Assembly: GCA_964639965.1 (NCBI GenBank)
Contig: CAZXGI010000004.1
Location: 11,707-75,706, forward strand
Direction: 5' to 3'
Source of the DNA: TMED23 sp964639965
GTDB taxonomy: Bacteria; Pseudomonadota; Alphaproteobacteria; Rhodospirillales; UBA2165
Length of the DNA stretch: 64,000 nucleotides
The notes beneath the pieces were generated by a model that was given only the letters and a program-made list of their open reading frames with translations, was not told the origin of the DNA and ran no database searches. This document shows positions 8,960-18,512 of the stretch, in pieces (positions within the stretch are counted from its first letter, which is position 1; each line of letters opens with the position of its first letter). The position numbers and the translations under genes were made by a program.

Positions 8960-10336
8960 TTAATGGCTTTTTATAAAATTGACAAACCGTTCAGCCCACT
9001 TATTGGTTGTCAGACTTCTTTGATGAGTAAAACAAGCCAGCATATTCTTAATTATTAAGCCATCATGTTCGCCATCAATACCGTGTCCTCGGACTACTCT
9101 ATAGGCATAACGAAGGTTTTTTGATAAACCCTCAAGCGAAGCATAGTGAAATTCATGGGCGGGAATTTTATCGGTTATAGACGGTGGCTGCGCTTCCGGC
9201 CACAAAGATTGTTTCGTTTCATTTAATCGAACATAACCACGTCCTATCGGCCTTTCATGCATTATTCCAGCCGCCGGAATGACCCCCACCATATCAAACT
9301 TTTTTCCTTGCCAGCTCAAACTATTTGCCAAATATAATAAACCGCCGCATTCTGCGTAACAGGGCATTCCGCCTTCAATCATATTATATATATCGGATTT
9401 AAGAGACAAATTTTCGGATAAAGCCTGCATATGCACTTCGGGAAATCCACCACCAATAAAAAGACCATCAGCCGTAGGTAAATGACGGTCGTGTAATGCA
9501 TCGAAAGAAACTAAATTGGCACCCGCCTGATTCAAAGCCTCCAAGTCATCATGGTAATAAAATCCAAAAGCTGCATCTTGAGCAATTGCAATCGTGATGG
9601 GTTTATTGGTCGTCGCTTTATTTCTAAGGATTTTTGGTTTCAGTCTAGGGACGGCTTTAGTAGCCATTTTCTCCACTGTGTCGATGTCAACTTCGGACTC
9701 GATCACCCGCGCTGTTCTCAAAACGTTTGAATCAGCTGAGGGCACCTCATTTGCTGGAACTAACCCTAGATGCCTTTCGACAATCTTGAGTTCAGGACGC
9801 CTTCCAATAGCTCCGATAACCGTAAGGTCAGTATAACGCTCAATTGCAGCGCGCATCTTTGTTTCGTGGCGTTGACCGCCAACTTTATTAAGTATAACCC
9901 CTGCAATTTTTATATCCTCTTCGAATGACTCATAGCCTTTAAGGAGTGGCGCGACACCGCGGGTCATACCATACGTGTCAACAACCAAAATAATCGGAAT
10001 ACCAAGCAAGCGGGCTAAAGCTGAGTTGCTGTCAGACCCCTCAGGGTCCAACCCATCGAACAAGCCTTTATTTCCTTCAATAAAAGTCAGATCCGCGCCC
10101 TTGCTAAATTTAGAAAAGAAATCAACAATCTCTTGATGGCTTTGGGTAAAAAAATCGAGATTACGGCAAGGAGCCTGAGCTGCGCGCCCGAGCCACATTG
10201 GATCGATATAATCGGGACCTTTTTTAAAAGGTTGTATCCTTAAGCCACGTTGCTGAAAAACGGCACAAAGCCCCATTGTAACGGTCGTCTTGCCAGATGA
10301 TTTTAGGGCAGCGGATATAATCAAACTCCCTGGCAT
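8960..10336 (-). CDS. dsrN: DsrN, siroheme/cobyrinate amidase (CbiA/CobB family)
   Basis: This 458-residue glutamine-dependent amidotransferase has an N-terminal ATP-binding P-loop domain (SAALKSSGKTTVTMGL) and a C-terminal class I glutaminase domain with the nucleophile Cys in MPCYAECGGLLYL. It is homologous to cobyrinate a,c-diamide synthase. At the end of a dsr operon the product is DsrN, which amidates siroheme to siroheme amide, the DsrAB prosthetic group. Its position directly after dsrP (31 bases) matches the canonical operon. A role in cobalamin synthesis cannot be excluded, but no other cob genes are nearby. Confidence 0.9.
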   Translation of the reverse strand: MPGSLIISAALKSSGKTTVTMGLCAVFQQRGLRIQPFKKGPDYIDPMWLGRAAQAPCRNLDFFTQSHQEIVDFFSKFSKGADLTFIEGNKGLFDGLDPEGSDSNSALARLLGIPIILVVDTYGMTRGVAPLLKGYESFEEDIKIAGVILNKVGGQRHETKMRAAIERYTDLTVIGAIGRRPELKIVERHLGLVPANEVPSADSNVLRTARVIESEVDIDTVEKMATKAVPRLKPKILRNKATTNKPITIAIAQDAAFGFYYHDDLEALNQAGANLVSFDALHDRHLPTADGLFIGGGFPEVHMQALSENLSLKSDIYNMIEGGMPCYAECGGLLYLANSLSWQGKKFDMVGVIPAAGIMHERPIGRGYVRLNETKQSLWPEAQPPSITDKIPAHEFHYASLEGLSKNLRYAYRVVRGHGIDGEHDGLIIKNMLACFTHQRSLTTNKWAERFVNFIKSH

Positions 10337-10367
10337 CGTTTAGATAATCTCCTATCAAAGCATAGAA

Positions 10368-11585
10368 CTAGTTAGCGTTATTAAATTTCGGATCGGTCAC
10401 ACTGTTTTCTAGAGATGTTGGTAAAAACCGTAACGCCTTTAAACCAATCATGATTATCAATACAGCAACCGAAATCCCGCCGATACCAAGTAAAAACTCG
10501 GGTAAAGTTGGAATATAACTCCGAACCACGCCATCAAAGAACGAACTTTTAACATCCATACCGGGAAACAAAACTAAAGGAAATGCTTGTCCTCCAATAA
10601 TAATCACGTAAAGCTGAGAGAAACCTCCTATTATTACACAGCTAGCCGAAAGATAAATATTAGATCTTAATTTATTGAATCTCGAATAGAACAAAAGTAA
10701 TAATGGAATTAGTGTTCCAATTAAAATCTGACCAATCCAGAAAAGAAAAGTATAAATTCCACCTTCTAACAGAACAAAACGTTCCACATCATGGTGCTCG
10801 GTAGCATACAAATTCGTCAAATGTTGTATCAACACAAAATATAAAACCACACCAACAAAAATACCTAATAACTTTCCGAGTCGTAAAACGATAAAATCTC
10901 CAAGAGGTCGATTGTCAGCTGCTGAAATAGTAGCCAAAATTAAAATAAACACCGCCAAACCAAGAGCAAATGACATGGCAATAAACAGCGGAGCAAATAC
11001 AGCTGCGTCATAACTTTGCCGAGCCACCAGAAAACCAAAAATAGAGCCTGTGCCAGTAGTAAGCACAAGACGCCAAACCAACGCGATTATGCCGACAGAG
11101 GGTACAAAGACATTCATCCGCTTTTCAAGCATCATCCACAGATAAATACCGACGATGGCAATAAAGCCTATATAAAGAAAAATATTCCAGGCAAAAATGG
11201 ATTTAAAATTATAGGTTGTCATAGCAACTATAAGCCGGTCAGGTCTCCCCAAGTCTAGAACAAGGACGAGCAGACCACCCACTAATAAAGCGATGGCAAG
11301 CAACCCAGAAAGCCTTGCGAGTGGCTTATATGTCGCTTTCCCAAAAACGGAGCTAATAGATGCAACGTTTAGTGCTCCTGAAGCAGCGACAATGAGAAAG
11401 ATAGCAAATACATGCGGCACTCCCCAGACAACATTGTTATTCATGCCCGTTACATGATGTCCGTTTACCTCCATGTAATAACCTGACAATGCTCCAGCTA
11501 ACGTTACAAGGCCAACAAAAACAAATGATAAGTAGAATTTTCGTTCATCCCCCTGCAACTGCGAATAAGTGAAATTTCTTTGCAT
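10368..11585 (-). CDS. dsrP: DsrP, NrfD-like membrane subunit of DsrMKJOP
   Basis: DsrP is a 405-residue NrfD/PsrC-family quinone-interacting membrane protein with about ten hydrophobic segments. It starts two bases after the dsrO stop. Together with DsrO and DsrJ it forms the periplasm-facing module of the DsrMKJOP complex, which exchanges electrons between the quinone pool and the DsrC/DsrK redox couple. Conserved features include an LGRPDR loop (about residue 110) and W/G-rich helices. Family-specific catalytic residues are not easily judged by eye. Confidence 0.93.
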   Translation of the reverse strand: MQRNFTYSQLQGDERKFYLSFVFVGLVTLAGALSGYYMEVNGHHVTGMNNNVVWGVPHVFAIFLIVAASGALNVASISSVFGKATYKPLARLSGLLAIALLVGGLLVLVLDLGRPDRLIVAMTTYNFKSIFAWNIFLYIGFIAIVGIYLWMMLEKRMNVFVPSVGIIALVWRLVLTTGTGSIFGFLVARQSYDAAVFAPLFIAMSFALGLAVFILILATISAADNRPLGDFIVLRLGKLLGIFVGVVLYFVLIQHLTNLYATEHHDVERFVLLEGGIYTFLFWIGQILIGTLIPLLLLFYSRFNKLRSNIYLSASCVIIGGFSQLYVIIIGGQAFPLVLFPGMDVKSSFFDGVVRSYIPTLPEFLLGIGGISVAVLIIMIGLKALRFLPTSLENSVTDPKFNNAN

Positions 11586-11587
11586 AT

Positions 11588-12343
11588 CTAAATTCCCTGA
11601 TACCGAACACCGAGATCCAGACCCAGATCGGCACGCACTTGTTGGGAGGCGTACTTTTCTAAACGTATAGAAATCTCGCTATTCGGATCGTTTAGATCCC
11701 CAAACACCATTGCCTTACCCCCTGTCTCGGAGCATGCCTCAACACATGCGGGCGTACCTCCTTTATCAATTCTGTGCACACAAAGCGTACAACTTTCAAC
11801 AGTTCCTTTACCTCTTGGCACATCTGTTTTCTGATCTGTTAATTCTTCATGTACAAAGGATCGAGCTTGATAAGGACAAGCCACCATGCAGTAACGACAG
11901 CCGATACATGTGTGTTTGTCTACTAGCACTATGCCGTCAGCTCGCTTAAATGAGGCGCCCGTTGGACACACGTCAACACAAGGCGGGTGCGCACAATGCT
12001 GGCACATCATAGGCAATGAAATTTTATGGTTGGTTTTAGGGTTTCGAACCTCAAGTTTTCTAATCCACTGCGGATCCGTTTCTGGATGACCTGAGGAACC
12101 AATCCCATTTTCCTTAAAACATGCCGATACACATTCATTACAATCGACAGAACATTTTTGTGTGTCAATCAACATACCCCAGCGCACCTTCGGTGTAACG
12201 CCTTTAGTTTTCTCCGCTGAACTCGAGAAGCTAAACAAAGTTACTCCCGGAGCTATAGCTAGGCTAGCTGCTCCAGCGATACCCGCGAGAAATTTACGGC
12301 GCGCTAATTCTGTATTTTCTTTATTTTTCATATCCTCAATCAT
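11588..12343 (-). CDS. dsrO: DsrO, periplasmic iron-sulfur subunit of DsrMKJOP
   Basis: This 251-residue protein carries a twin-arginine signal (ARRKFLAG, residues 14-21, followed by a hydrophobic stretch), so it should be exported folded. Four-cysteine ferredoxin clusters follow: CSVDCNECVSAC, CQHCAHPPCVDVCP, CIGCRYCMVACP and CTLCVHR. This is the NrfC/DmsB-like arrangement for several [4Fe-4S] clusters. It passes electrons between DsrJ and DsrP. The start overlaps the dsrJ stop by four bases. Confidence 0.95.
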   Translation of the reverse strand: MIEDMKNKENTELARRKFLAGIAGAASLAIAPGVTLFSFSSSAEKTKGVTPKVRWGMLIDTQKCSVDCNECVSACFKENGIGSSGHPETDPQWIRKLEVRNPKTNHKISLPMMCQHCAHPPCVDVCPTGASFKRADGIVLVDKHTCIGCRYCMVACPYQARSFVHEELTDQKTDVPRGKGTVESCTLCVHRIDKGGTPACVEACSETGGKAMVFGDLNDPNSEISIRLEKYASQQVRADLGLDLGVRYQGI

Positions 12344-12792
12344 CGTTTCAAATACTCCTGTAGGCGAAAAGATAAATCCGATATAGTGTTCGATTCCAGT
12401 TCAACTATTGACGGTGGCTTAGAAGCGTGACATTGGAAACAGTCGACACTGACAGCAGCATAGTCATGACACGTGCGACAGAAGTGTTTTGGATTCTTAT
12501 AAGAAACTGGCTTTTGATCTTCGCCATAAACCACATGACAGGCAATACATGCTTTTAAACTATGCTTCTGTGTGCGGATACCGTCATGAACCGTTCTATC
12601 CCTTTTATGTATCATTAAATCCATATGATGGCGACGCATTAATTCTGCATGACCTTTCTCGGCGGGTTCAAGTGCTTTCGGTATAACAGGAGAAAGGCTC
12701 CGTTCTCCCCCATAAACCGGATTATAGGAAGCTAAATTCAATGCTATCCCACAGATAAATATATATAAGTAAATCTGTCCACGTCGCCACAT
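12340..12792 (-). CDS. dsrJ: DsrJ, periplasmic triheme cytochrome c
   Basis: This 150-residue exported protein has three CxxCH haem-binding motifs: CIACH, CRTCH and CFQCH (about residues 82-126). A hydrophobic N terminus (residues 7-20) serves as signal or anchor. DsrJ is the only c-type cytochrome of DsrMKJOP and is thought to be involved in sulfur-substrate oxidation through an unusual His/Cys-ligated haem. It lies between dsrL and dsrO as in Allochromatium vinosum. Confidence 0.94.
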   Translation of the reverse strand: MWRRGQIYLYIFICGIALNLASYNPVYGGERSLSPVIPKALEPAEKGHAELMRRHHMDLMIHKRDRTVHDGIRTQKHSLKACIACHVVYGEDQKPVSYKNPKHFCRTCHDYAAVSVDCFQCHASKPPSIVELESNTISDLSFRLQEYLKR

Positions 12793-12808
12793 AACTTGTT
12801 ATCCGGTA

Positions 12809-14752
12809 TTATTCGCCAAGCCCCATTTGTATATAACCAGAAGGACAAACATCAGCACAAATTTTACAGCCAATGCATTTTGTATAATCGGTATCCACAT
12901 AACGGCCCAAAGCAGCCTGATCTTTCTTTACTTTAAAAACAGCAACTTGTGGACAATAAATAACACAGTTATTGCACTCGAAACACATTCCACAGCTCAT
13001 GCAACGGTTACCTTCAGCCTGAGCCTCCTCCTCCGTGAGATTATGGATTCGTTCCTCAAAATTACCAAGAACTTGATCCTTACTAATGTGAGTTTCTGGA
13101 CGCCGTTTTCGAGCGTCGTATTCAAAATGCCCCAAAAACATTTCGTCGTGAGGGATTACCTGTGTTCCCGAGCGATCTTCATAATTATGAACAGCAAAGT
13201 TATCTTCTGAAGTGCCGCGGGTTGGAGTATGATCAAAATTTTCGGGTTTTAACTCACGTTGTGCTAATTCGTTTAATAGATTGAAGTGAAACACATCAAC
13301 TTTTGGTCTTTTGTCAACTTGAATGCCGCCTAGAAAATTATTAATACTATCAGCTGCTACACGGCCTTGCCCGATTGCTGTAGTAAGAAGATGCGGTCTA
13401 ATAATATCACCACCCGCAAAATGGGCTTCTTTATCTGTAACATTAAAGATTTTGTTAGTAGAAATAAAACCATTTCCATTATCCAACTCTTCTAGTCCCA
13501 CCATATCGCCCATTTGACCAATCGCCGACACAATAACATCGCACTCAATTTCAAATTCTGTGCCTTGACGAGGTACTGGTTTATTGCCATCCATGTCACA
13601 TTCACACATACGAAGCGCTATCCCCCGGCCATTTTGATCTTGAATAACTTCAAGGGGCATAACTCCTCCCTTTAAATCTACCCCTTCACGCTCTGCATCT
13701 TCGCGTTCCCGTTCTGCTGCGGTCATTTCCTCGATAGGAAATAGTGATGTCAAAACTGCATCGACACCTTCACGTTTCATCGTGCCTGCGATATCGTGTG
13801 CTGTGTGACCAAGCACGACATTCTCAGGCCGATCTTTTTCATGACTATTCAAAATATGTCCAATTCTTCTGGCTACCGAGGCAACGTCAATCGACGTGTC
13901 ACCTCCGCCAACGACAACAACTTTTTTCGACGCAAATTGGAGGCGACCCTTATTGAATGCTTCCAGAAAGGCAACTCCACTTATACAATTTTCTGCATCT
14001 CCTCCTGGCACTGGCAATGGGCGCCCGGTCTGTGCTCCAATCGCCCAGAATATTGCATCAAACTCTTCTTCTATTTCTTTGGTAGAGATATCTGTCCCAA
14101 CTTTTGTCTCCATCCGCGTTTCAATACCGATATCCAAAATTCGCTGAACCTCTGCATCGACCATATCACGTGGAGTTCTATAACTTGGAATTCCATAGCG
14201 CATCATTCCTCCAAGCTTTGCATGTGCATCAAATATGGTAACGCCATGCCCCTCTCTTCTTAACTGAAACGCAGCAGATAAACCCGCTGGCCCGCCGCCA
14301 ATGACAGCAACTTTCTTTCCAGTTTCACGCTTTGGACCTTCCAATTTTAATTCATTTTCAATAGCCCAATCGCCGACATATTGCTCAACCGCATTAATGC
14401 CAACGTAGTCATCCACTTCATTTCGATTACAACCATCCTCACACGGTGCCGGACAAACACGTCCCATTGTTGCAGGAAATGGATTGGCTTCTGCCATGCG
14501 ATTAAATGCATATTCTTGCCACGACATACCTTCAACTGGTGGTTTATCAATACCGCGCGCTATGGAAAGCCAGCCACGTATATCATGACCAGAGGGACAA
14601 CTACCCTGACAAGGAGGGGTTCGATGAACGTAAGTGGGACATTGATGTGAATGTCCTGCTGTGTGAATTTTTTCTAACCATTCAGGTGGCGATTGATTAC
14701 CATCTTCATAACGCCGCCAAGTAAGAGCAGTATCTTCATTCAAATCAACCAT
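12809..14752 (-). CDS. dsrL: DsrL, iron-sulfur flavoprotein NAD(P)H:acceptor oxidoreductase
   Basis: DsrL is related to the small subunit of glutamate synthase. In sulfur oxidisers it couples DsrAB to NAD(P). Visible here are an N-terminal Fe-S domain with CPAPCEDGCNRNEVDD, a first dinucleotide-binding motif (VIGGGPAGLSAAF), a second one (VVVGGGDTSIDVASVARR), and a C-terminal ferredoxin domain with CMSCGMCFECNNCVIYCP and CIGCKICADVCP. The frame is open to 14803. I chose the ATG at 14752 (MVDLNED) because an AAGGGG site lies 6 bases upstream and the resulting 647 residues match known DsrL. The start overlaps dsrK by 8 bases. Confidence 0.94.
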   Translation of the reverse strand: MVDLNEDTALTWRRYEDGNQSPPEWLEKIHTAGHSHQCPTYVHRTPPCQGSCPSGHDIRGWLSIARGIDKPPVEGMSWQEYAFNRMAEANPFPATMGRVCPAPCEDGCNRNEVDDYVGINAVEQYVGDWAIENELKLEGPKRETGKKVAVIGGGPAGLSAAFQLRREGHGVTIFDAHAKLGGMMRYGIPSYRTPRDMVDAEVQRILDIGIETRMETKVGTDISTKEIEEEFDAIFWAIGAQTGRPLPVPGGDAENCISGVAFLEAFNKGRLQFASKKVVVVGGGDTSIDVASVARRIGHILNSHEKDRPENVVLGHTAHDIAGTMKREGVDAVLTSLFPIEEMTAAEREREDAEREGVDLKGGVMPLEVIQDQNGRGIALRMCECDMDGNKPVPRQGTEFEIECDVIVSAIGQMGDMVGLEELDNGNGFISTNKIFNVTDKEAHFAGGDIIRPHLLTTAIGQGRVAADSINNFLGGIQVDKRPKVDVFHFNLLNELAQRELKPENFDHTPTRGTSEDNFAVHNYEDRSGTQVIPHDEMFLGHFEYDARKRRPETHISKDQVLGNFEERIHNLTEEEAQAEGNRCMSCGMCFECNNCVIYCPQVAVFKVKKDQAALGRYVDTDYTKCIGCKICADVCPSGYIQMGLGE

Positions 14753-16268
14753 CGGCCGCCCCTTCATTTTCTGGCCCTTTCTGTCCATCAAGTACAATGG
14801 CATTACTCACAAGTTCATGGACACTGATAATATCCGTCATTGCGAAACCATACATCGGCATCACTTTAGAAAACTGAGTTTTACAAATTGCACAAATAGC
14901 AGCCATATGTGTCACGCCATGATCTTTAACCACTTTCTCATATGCACTCATTCGTGGACTTGCACCTTTTGCTCTCAACTCCATCAAATCATCCGTTAAT
15001 AAACCTCCACCGCCACCGCAACAGAAAGTATTTTCTTTGATGGTTTCCTCTGCCATATCGAAAAAATTATTACAGGTAGCTTTAATAATTTCCCGGGGTA
15101 TCGTGAATTGTCCACCGGGAGTATTTCCCATTCGAGATCCTCGCGAAACATTGCACGAATCATGATAGGTAAGTGTCATATGGTCATTAGCTGATTTATC
15201 CAATGTCAAAGCCCCATCTCTCATCAAGTTATATGTAAATTCGCATATATGTTGAGGTATGGGATAATTCTGATCTAGAAAATCAAATGGTCCAACCAAC
15301 GTATCCCAAAAGTTGTAGGCAACACGCCAGGCGTGACCACATTCTCCAACGACAATCCGTTTAACCCCCAACTCTAAGGCGGCATCTCTTATGCGTTCAG
15401 AAATTTTTCCCATTTGATCATGCGAGCCAATAAACATAGCAAAATTAGCCGCCTCGGAGGCCTTGGAACTCAATGTCCAACTCACGTTCGACTGATGAAA
15501 TACCTTTGCGTAACCGAGCAAACCATCAACATGGGGTTCAGCAAAAAAATCTGCACTTGGCGTAATTAACAAAATATCAGAACCCTTTTGATCCAACGGC
15601 AGGCGAACAGCTACACCGGTATCATCTTCCAGATCTTCTTCCAAATCCTCAAGTGTTGCCCGTAATGCTTTTTCAGGTAGCCCTAGATTATTACCAATAT
15701 CGTGCACTTTACCGATTATTTCATTACTATATTTCTGACCCATCCCGATGTGGTCCATAATCTCGCGAGCTGCCATAGAAAATTCTGCAGTATCAATACC
15801 ATAGGGACAATAAACCGAACATCGACGACATTGTGAACACTGATGATAATAACTATACCACTCATCGAGAACGTCCCGGGTTAAATCTTTCGCCCCAACC
15901 AACCAAGGAAACCATCTTCCTACCCAAGTAAAATAGCGGCGATAGACTTTTCGCATTAAATCTTGACGCGCAACCGGCATATTTTTTGGGTCACCCGTTC
16001 CCAGAAAATAATGACATTTATCCGTACAGGCACCACACTTTACGCAAGCATCCATATAAACGCTCAGAGCCCCCTGCCCATCCAATATTTCGCGAAATTT
16101 AGCAATGGCTTTATCGTGCCAATCGTCAACTAACTCACCGGGAAATCCCAACGCTGACTGATGGTCTGGAGCTGCTGAAAACGGCTTACAATGTGCCATT
16201 ACTCCTGGATCAATTTTCGGAATCTCAGTCGGTTCTTTTAGTTTAGGAACAGTAAAATCATTCATCAT
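14745..16268 (-). CDS. dsrK: DsrK, HdrD-like iron-sulfur subunit of DsrMKJOP
   Basis: This 507-residue cytoplasmic subunit is homologous to heterodisulfide reductase HdrD. An N-terminal ferredoxin module has CVKCGACTDKC and CSQCRRCSVYCP. The C-terminal part carries the cysteine-rich CCG-type motif (CCGGGGGLL) with a partner Cys in YHDSCNVSRG, which houses the catalytic [4Fe-4S] cluster that acts on the DsrC disulfide or trisulfide. The gene starts one base after the dsrM stop, indicating tight coupling. Confidence 0.95.
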   Translation of the reverse strand: MMNDFTVPKLKEPTEIPKIDPGVMAHCKPFSAAPDHQSALGFPGELVDDWHDKAIAKFREILDGQGALSVYMDACVKCGACTDKCHYFLGTGDPKNMPVARQDLMRKVYRRYFTWVGRWFPWLVGAKDLTRDVLDEWYSYYHQCSQCRRCSVYCPYGIDTAEFSMAAREIMDHIGMGQKYSNEIIGKVHDIGNNLGLPEKALRATLEDLEEDLEDDTGVAVRLPLDQKGSDILLITPSADFFAEPHVDGLLGYAKVFHQSNVSWTLSSKASEAANFAMFIGSHDQMGKISERIRDAALELGVKRIVVGECGHAWRVAYNFWDTLVGPFDFLDQNYPIPQHICEFTYNLMRDGALTLDKSANDHMTLTYHDSCNVSRGSRMGNTPGGQFTIPREIIKATCNNFFDMAEETIKENTFCCGGGGGLLTDDLMELRAKGASPRMSAYEKVVKDHGVTHMAAICAICKTQFSKVMPMYGFAMTDIISVHELVSNAIVLDGQKGPENEGAADG

Positions 16269-16994
16269 TTACTCTCCCGTCTCAACCGGTTTTGATACAC
16301 CTGGAATGTAGCGCACTTCCCGGGGATTATCGACTTGATTTCGCGTGGGGCTAAAAAACACACCAGGAGCATGTAACAATTTGGAAAACGGAAAAATTAT
16401 CATTAAAAGAGCAACCAAACCCAGATGGATAAGAACAGCAGGATCTTGGGGCAACGGTTGTAAATCAAAATACATAAGCCCAAGCATAAAAGCCTTAACG
16501 GCCACAATGTCTGTATGTTCAACGTATTTCATGAACAGACCACTGATAGCGATTGCTAATAACATAATGATCATCAGATGATCAGATGGACCGGTAATGT
16601 AGCGGACACGCTCAACAAATACACGACGCACACCCAAGGCAAACAAACCTATAACAAAGGCAAAAGCAGCATAAACACCAAAAGGCTGAATGACGGTGAT
16701 CCAACCCCAAACTGGATCAACAAAGTAACGCAAATGACGCAACAGAATAAAAACCATGGCAACATGAAATACCCAACCAAATATCCATGTCCATTTATTG
16801 GCACGAAATAAACTTTGAAAAAGAATGACCTCGCGCAACATCCGCAAAACAACACCTTTTCGGGTCGTTGGCGCAGGTGTTGTAGGAATTTTCAATGGTA
16901 CGACTGTTGTAGCATACTTTTTAATCTTAAAAGCAAGACCGCCTATAAGAACTAGAGTAGCTGCATAAAACAAAATAGCATATGCTATGTTCAC
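16269..16994 (-). CDS. dsrM: DsrM, cytochrome b subunit of DsrMKJOP
   Basis: This 241-residue membrane protein belongs to the NarI/HdrE family of dihaem cytochromes b, with five to six hydrophobic segments and conserved histidines in helices (FHVAMVFILLRHLRYF, DHLMIIML, HLGLVALLMI). It links the cytoplasmic DsrK to the quinone pool. A conserved SKLLHAPGVFF loop occurs near the C terminus. It lies 36 bases after dsrC and directly before dsrK. Confidence 0.93.
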   Translation of the reverse strand: MNIAYAILFYAATLVLIGGLAFKIKKYATTVVPLKIPTTPAPTTRKGVVLRMLREVILFQSLFRANKWTWIFGWVFHVAMVFILLRHLRYFVDPVWGWITVIQPFGVYAAFAFVIGLFALGVRRVFVERVRYITGPSDHLMIIMLLAIAISGLFMKYVEHTDIVAVKAFMLGLMYFDLQPLPQDPAVLIHLGLVALLMIIFPFSKLLHAPGVFFSPTRNQVDNPREVRYIPGVSKPVETGE

Positions 16995-17030
16995 GTCTGG
17001 CCTCTATAAAAATTCAAAGTTTCTAATCGG

Positions 17031-17363
17031 CTATACGCAGCCAGTGGGTTTAGGAAGGCCAGCAATTTTACAAGCCTGCTTAGCAGGGCCATATGGAAAT
17101 AACTCATAAAGATACTTGCTATTGCCTTTATCAGCACCAAGAGACTTTTTAATTGCCTTTGTCAAAACACGAACCGCAGGGGCTATTTGGTATTCCTCAT
17201 AGTAATCCCGAAGAAAATTTACCACTTCCCAATGATCATCACTCATATCGATATTTTCCGTTTCAGCAATTGCATCGGCTAATTCCTCAGACCAGTTAGA
17301 AATGTCAGTAATATAACCCTCTTCATCTGCGCCAATAGTTTGATCATTTACCGAATATTCCAT
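17031..17363 (-). CDS. dsrC: DsrC, sulfur carrier protein
   Basis: This 110-residue DsrC has both functional cysteines on its flexible C-terminal arm: Cys98 (AKQACKIAG) and the penultimate Cys109 (TGCV). Having both separates true DsrC from TusE-like proteins, which keep only the last. DsrC receives sulfur from TusA/DsrEFH, presents persulfide to DsrAB for oxidation, and is processed by DsrK. A strong GGAG ribosome-binding site precedes the ATG, in keeping with high expression. Confidence 0.97.
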   Translation of the reverse strand: MEYSVNDQTIGADEEGYITDISNWSEELADAIAETENIDMSDDHWEVVNFLRDYYEEYQIAPAVRVLTKAIKKSLGADKGNSKYLYELFPYGPAKQACKIAGLPKPTGCV

Positions 17364-17417
17364 TTGATTTTCTCCTTTTAAAATTTTTTCAATTTTCTTT
17401 TATTAATTTAAAGAAAC

Positions 17418-17726
17418 TTAAAGCCATGACTGAACAGAAGAGCATTCCTCAACCAAGTCAACAAACCCCGCATAGTCAATAAGCTGCAATTCATCAACAA
17501 GAGGTTTTTCACTTAAGCCTCTAGCTGCAAGATCCGGGGCTAGAGCGAAAATTTTTATCTCAGCATTCCGACCTACAATTTCATCACTCACCGTTGTATC
17601 AAGTAACGCACCATAGACCCCATCTTCAATCAACAGAATAGTAGAACCAGATTTTGCACGTCGCAAACAATCCGACAAAGAATTGGTTTCAAACGGTGAC
17701 TTATTTACTGTATGCAATAACGCCAC
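17418..17726 (-). CDS. dsrH: DsrH, subunit of the DsrEFH sulfurtransferase
   Basis: This 102-residue TusB-like subunit is part of the DsrE2F2H2 hexamer. The conserved cysteine is at residue 20 (SDCLRRAKSG), the same number as the Cys20 described for Allochromatium vinosum DsrH. It follows dsrF by 9 bases. The complex relays sulfur from TusA to DsrC. A complete DsrEFH set is a recognised marker for the oxidative use of DsrAB. Confidence 0.95.
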   Translation of the reverse strand: MALLHTVNKSPFETNSLSDCLRRAKSGSTILLIEDGVYGALLDTTVSDEIVGRNAEIKIFALAPDLAARGLSEKPLVDELQLIDYAGFVDLVEECSSVQSWL

Positions 17727-17735
17727 AATAAACTC

Positions 17736-18128
17736 CTAAAAGGAAACAATAACATCTTGCTGATCCATTAAATCAGCAACTTGTTGTGAGTCGAGTATCT
17801 CCACCGGTATTACAAGGTCATCTTCATCAAGACCCCTCGCTTTTAGTGACTCACGCTCAACATAAACCTTTTCAACTTCATAGCCTTCCAATGCCCTATA
17901 AGTCGGGGAAAAATTTTTCATATTTATACCCGAAGTTTCCTGATCTTTCTTGATTTGGAATACGCCATCATCGATAAAAACCATACTTACATCTTGATCG
18001 AATGCTGCCGTTATAAGTACGACTTCAAGTCCTTCTAGCGCGTAAACCGTCCCATAGGGCCCCTTGCGGTTAACATACATAAACTTCTTAACAGGGCCAT
18101 CAAATTCATCATCTTCAAAATCCGCCAT
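17736..18128 (-). CDS. dsrF: DsrF, subunit of the DsrEFH sulfurtransferase
   Basis: This 130-residue TusC/DsrE-fold protein includes the family stretch KFMYVNRKGPYGTVYALEGLEVVL. I see no cysteine in it, in keeping with DsrF being a structural rather than persulfide-carrying subunit. It lies between dsrE and dsrH with gaps of about 10 bases, so all three are clearly co-translated. Confidence 0.94.
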   Translation of the reverse strand: MADFEDDEFDGPVKKFMYVNRKGPYGTVYALEGLEVVLITAAFDQDVSMVFIDDGVFQIKKDQETSGINMKNFSPTYRALEGYEVEKVYVERESLKARGLDEDDLVIPVEILDSQQVADLMDQQDVIVSF

Positions 18129-18138
18129 CGGTTATTTC

Positions 18139-18498
18139 CTAGTCCCCAAAAGTGATAAGTTTATCACCGGTTATACCCGCTTCAACTAGTTGGCCTAGAC
18201 CCGAAATTTTGAATCCTTCGGCTAGCAAATCGTCGGTAATACCTCGGCGCATAGCTGCGGCAACGCAAACCACCAAGTCAATACCATGCTCCTTTGCCAA
18301 ATCAGACCAAAGAGTAACTAAATTGCGATCGTCACTTGGTGGATCAGCAAACTTGGTAGAATTATTTACGCCATCATGGTAAAAAAATACCCGCACAATT
18401 TCATGCCCTTTCTCTAACGCAGCTTTTGAGAAAAGATAGGCGGTATCTGAAGCCTGATGCGTAAACGGCCCTTCATTTACTAAAATCCCTAATTTCAT
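18139..18498 (-). CDS. dsrE: DsrE, persulfide-carrying subunit of DsrEFH
   Basis: This 119-residue TusD-like protein has its cysteine at residue 78 (DLVVCVAAAMRRGI), exactly the position of the active Cys78 of Allochromatium vinosum DsrE. That cysteine accepts sulfur from TusA before transfer to DsrC. The N-terminal beta strand KLGILVNEGP and the helix SDTAYLFSKAAL are typical. It starts 14 bases after dsrB. Confidence 0.96.
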   Translation of the reverse strand: MKLGILVNEGPFTHQASDTAYLFSKAALEKGHEIVRVFFYHDGVNNSTKFADPPSDDRNLVTLWSDLAKEHGIDLVVCVAAAMRRGITDDLLAEGFKISGLGQLVEAGITGDKLITFGD

Positions 18499-18512
18499 AT
18501 CATGTTTCCTTG

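Noticed and set aside
8941..8960. Palindrome ACAAAAATTTTTGT between the DUF4396 gene and dsrN
   Set aside because: It is made only of A/T-runs with one GC pair per arm and no loop, so it is a poor terminator; the region is too AT-rich to call.
12827..14724. Multiple plus-strand frames across dsrL
   Set aside because: They are shadows of dsrL, which has clear motifs along its whole length.
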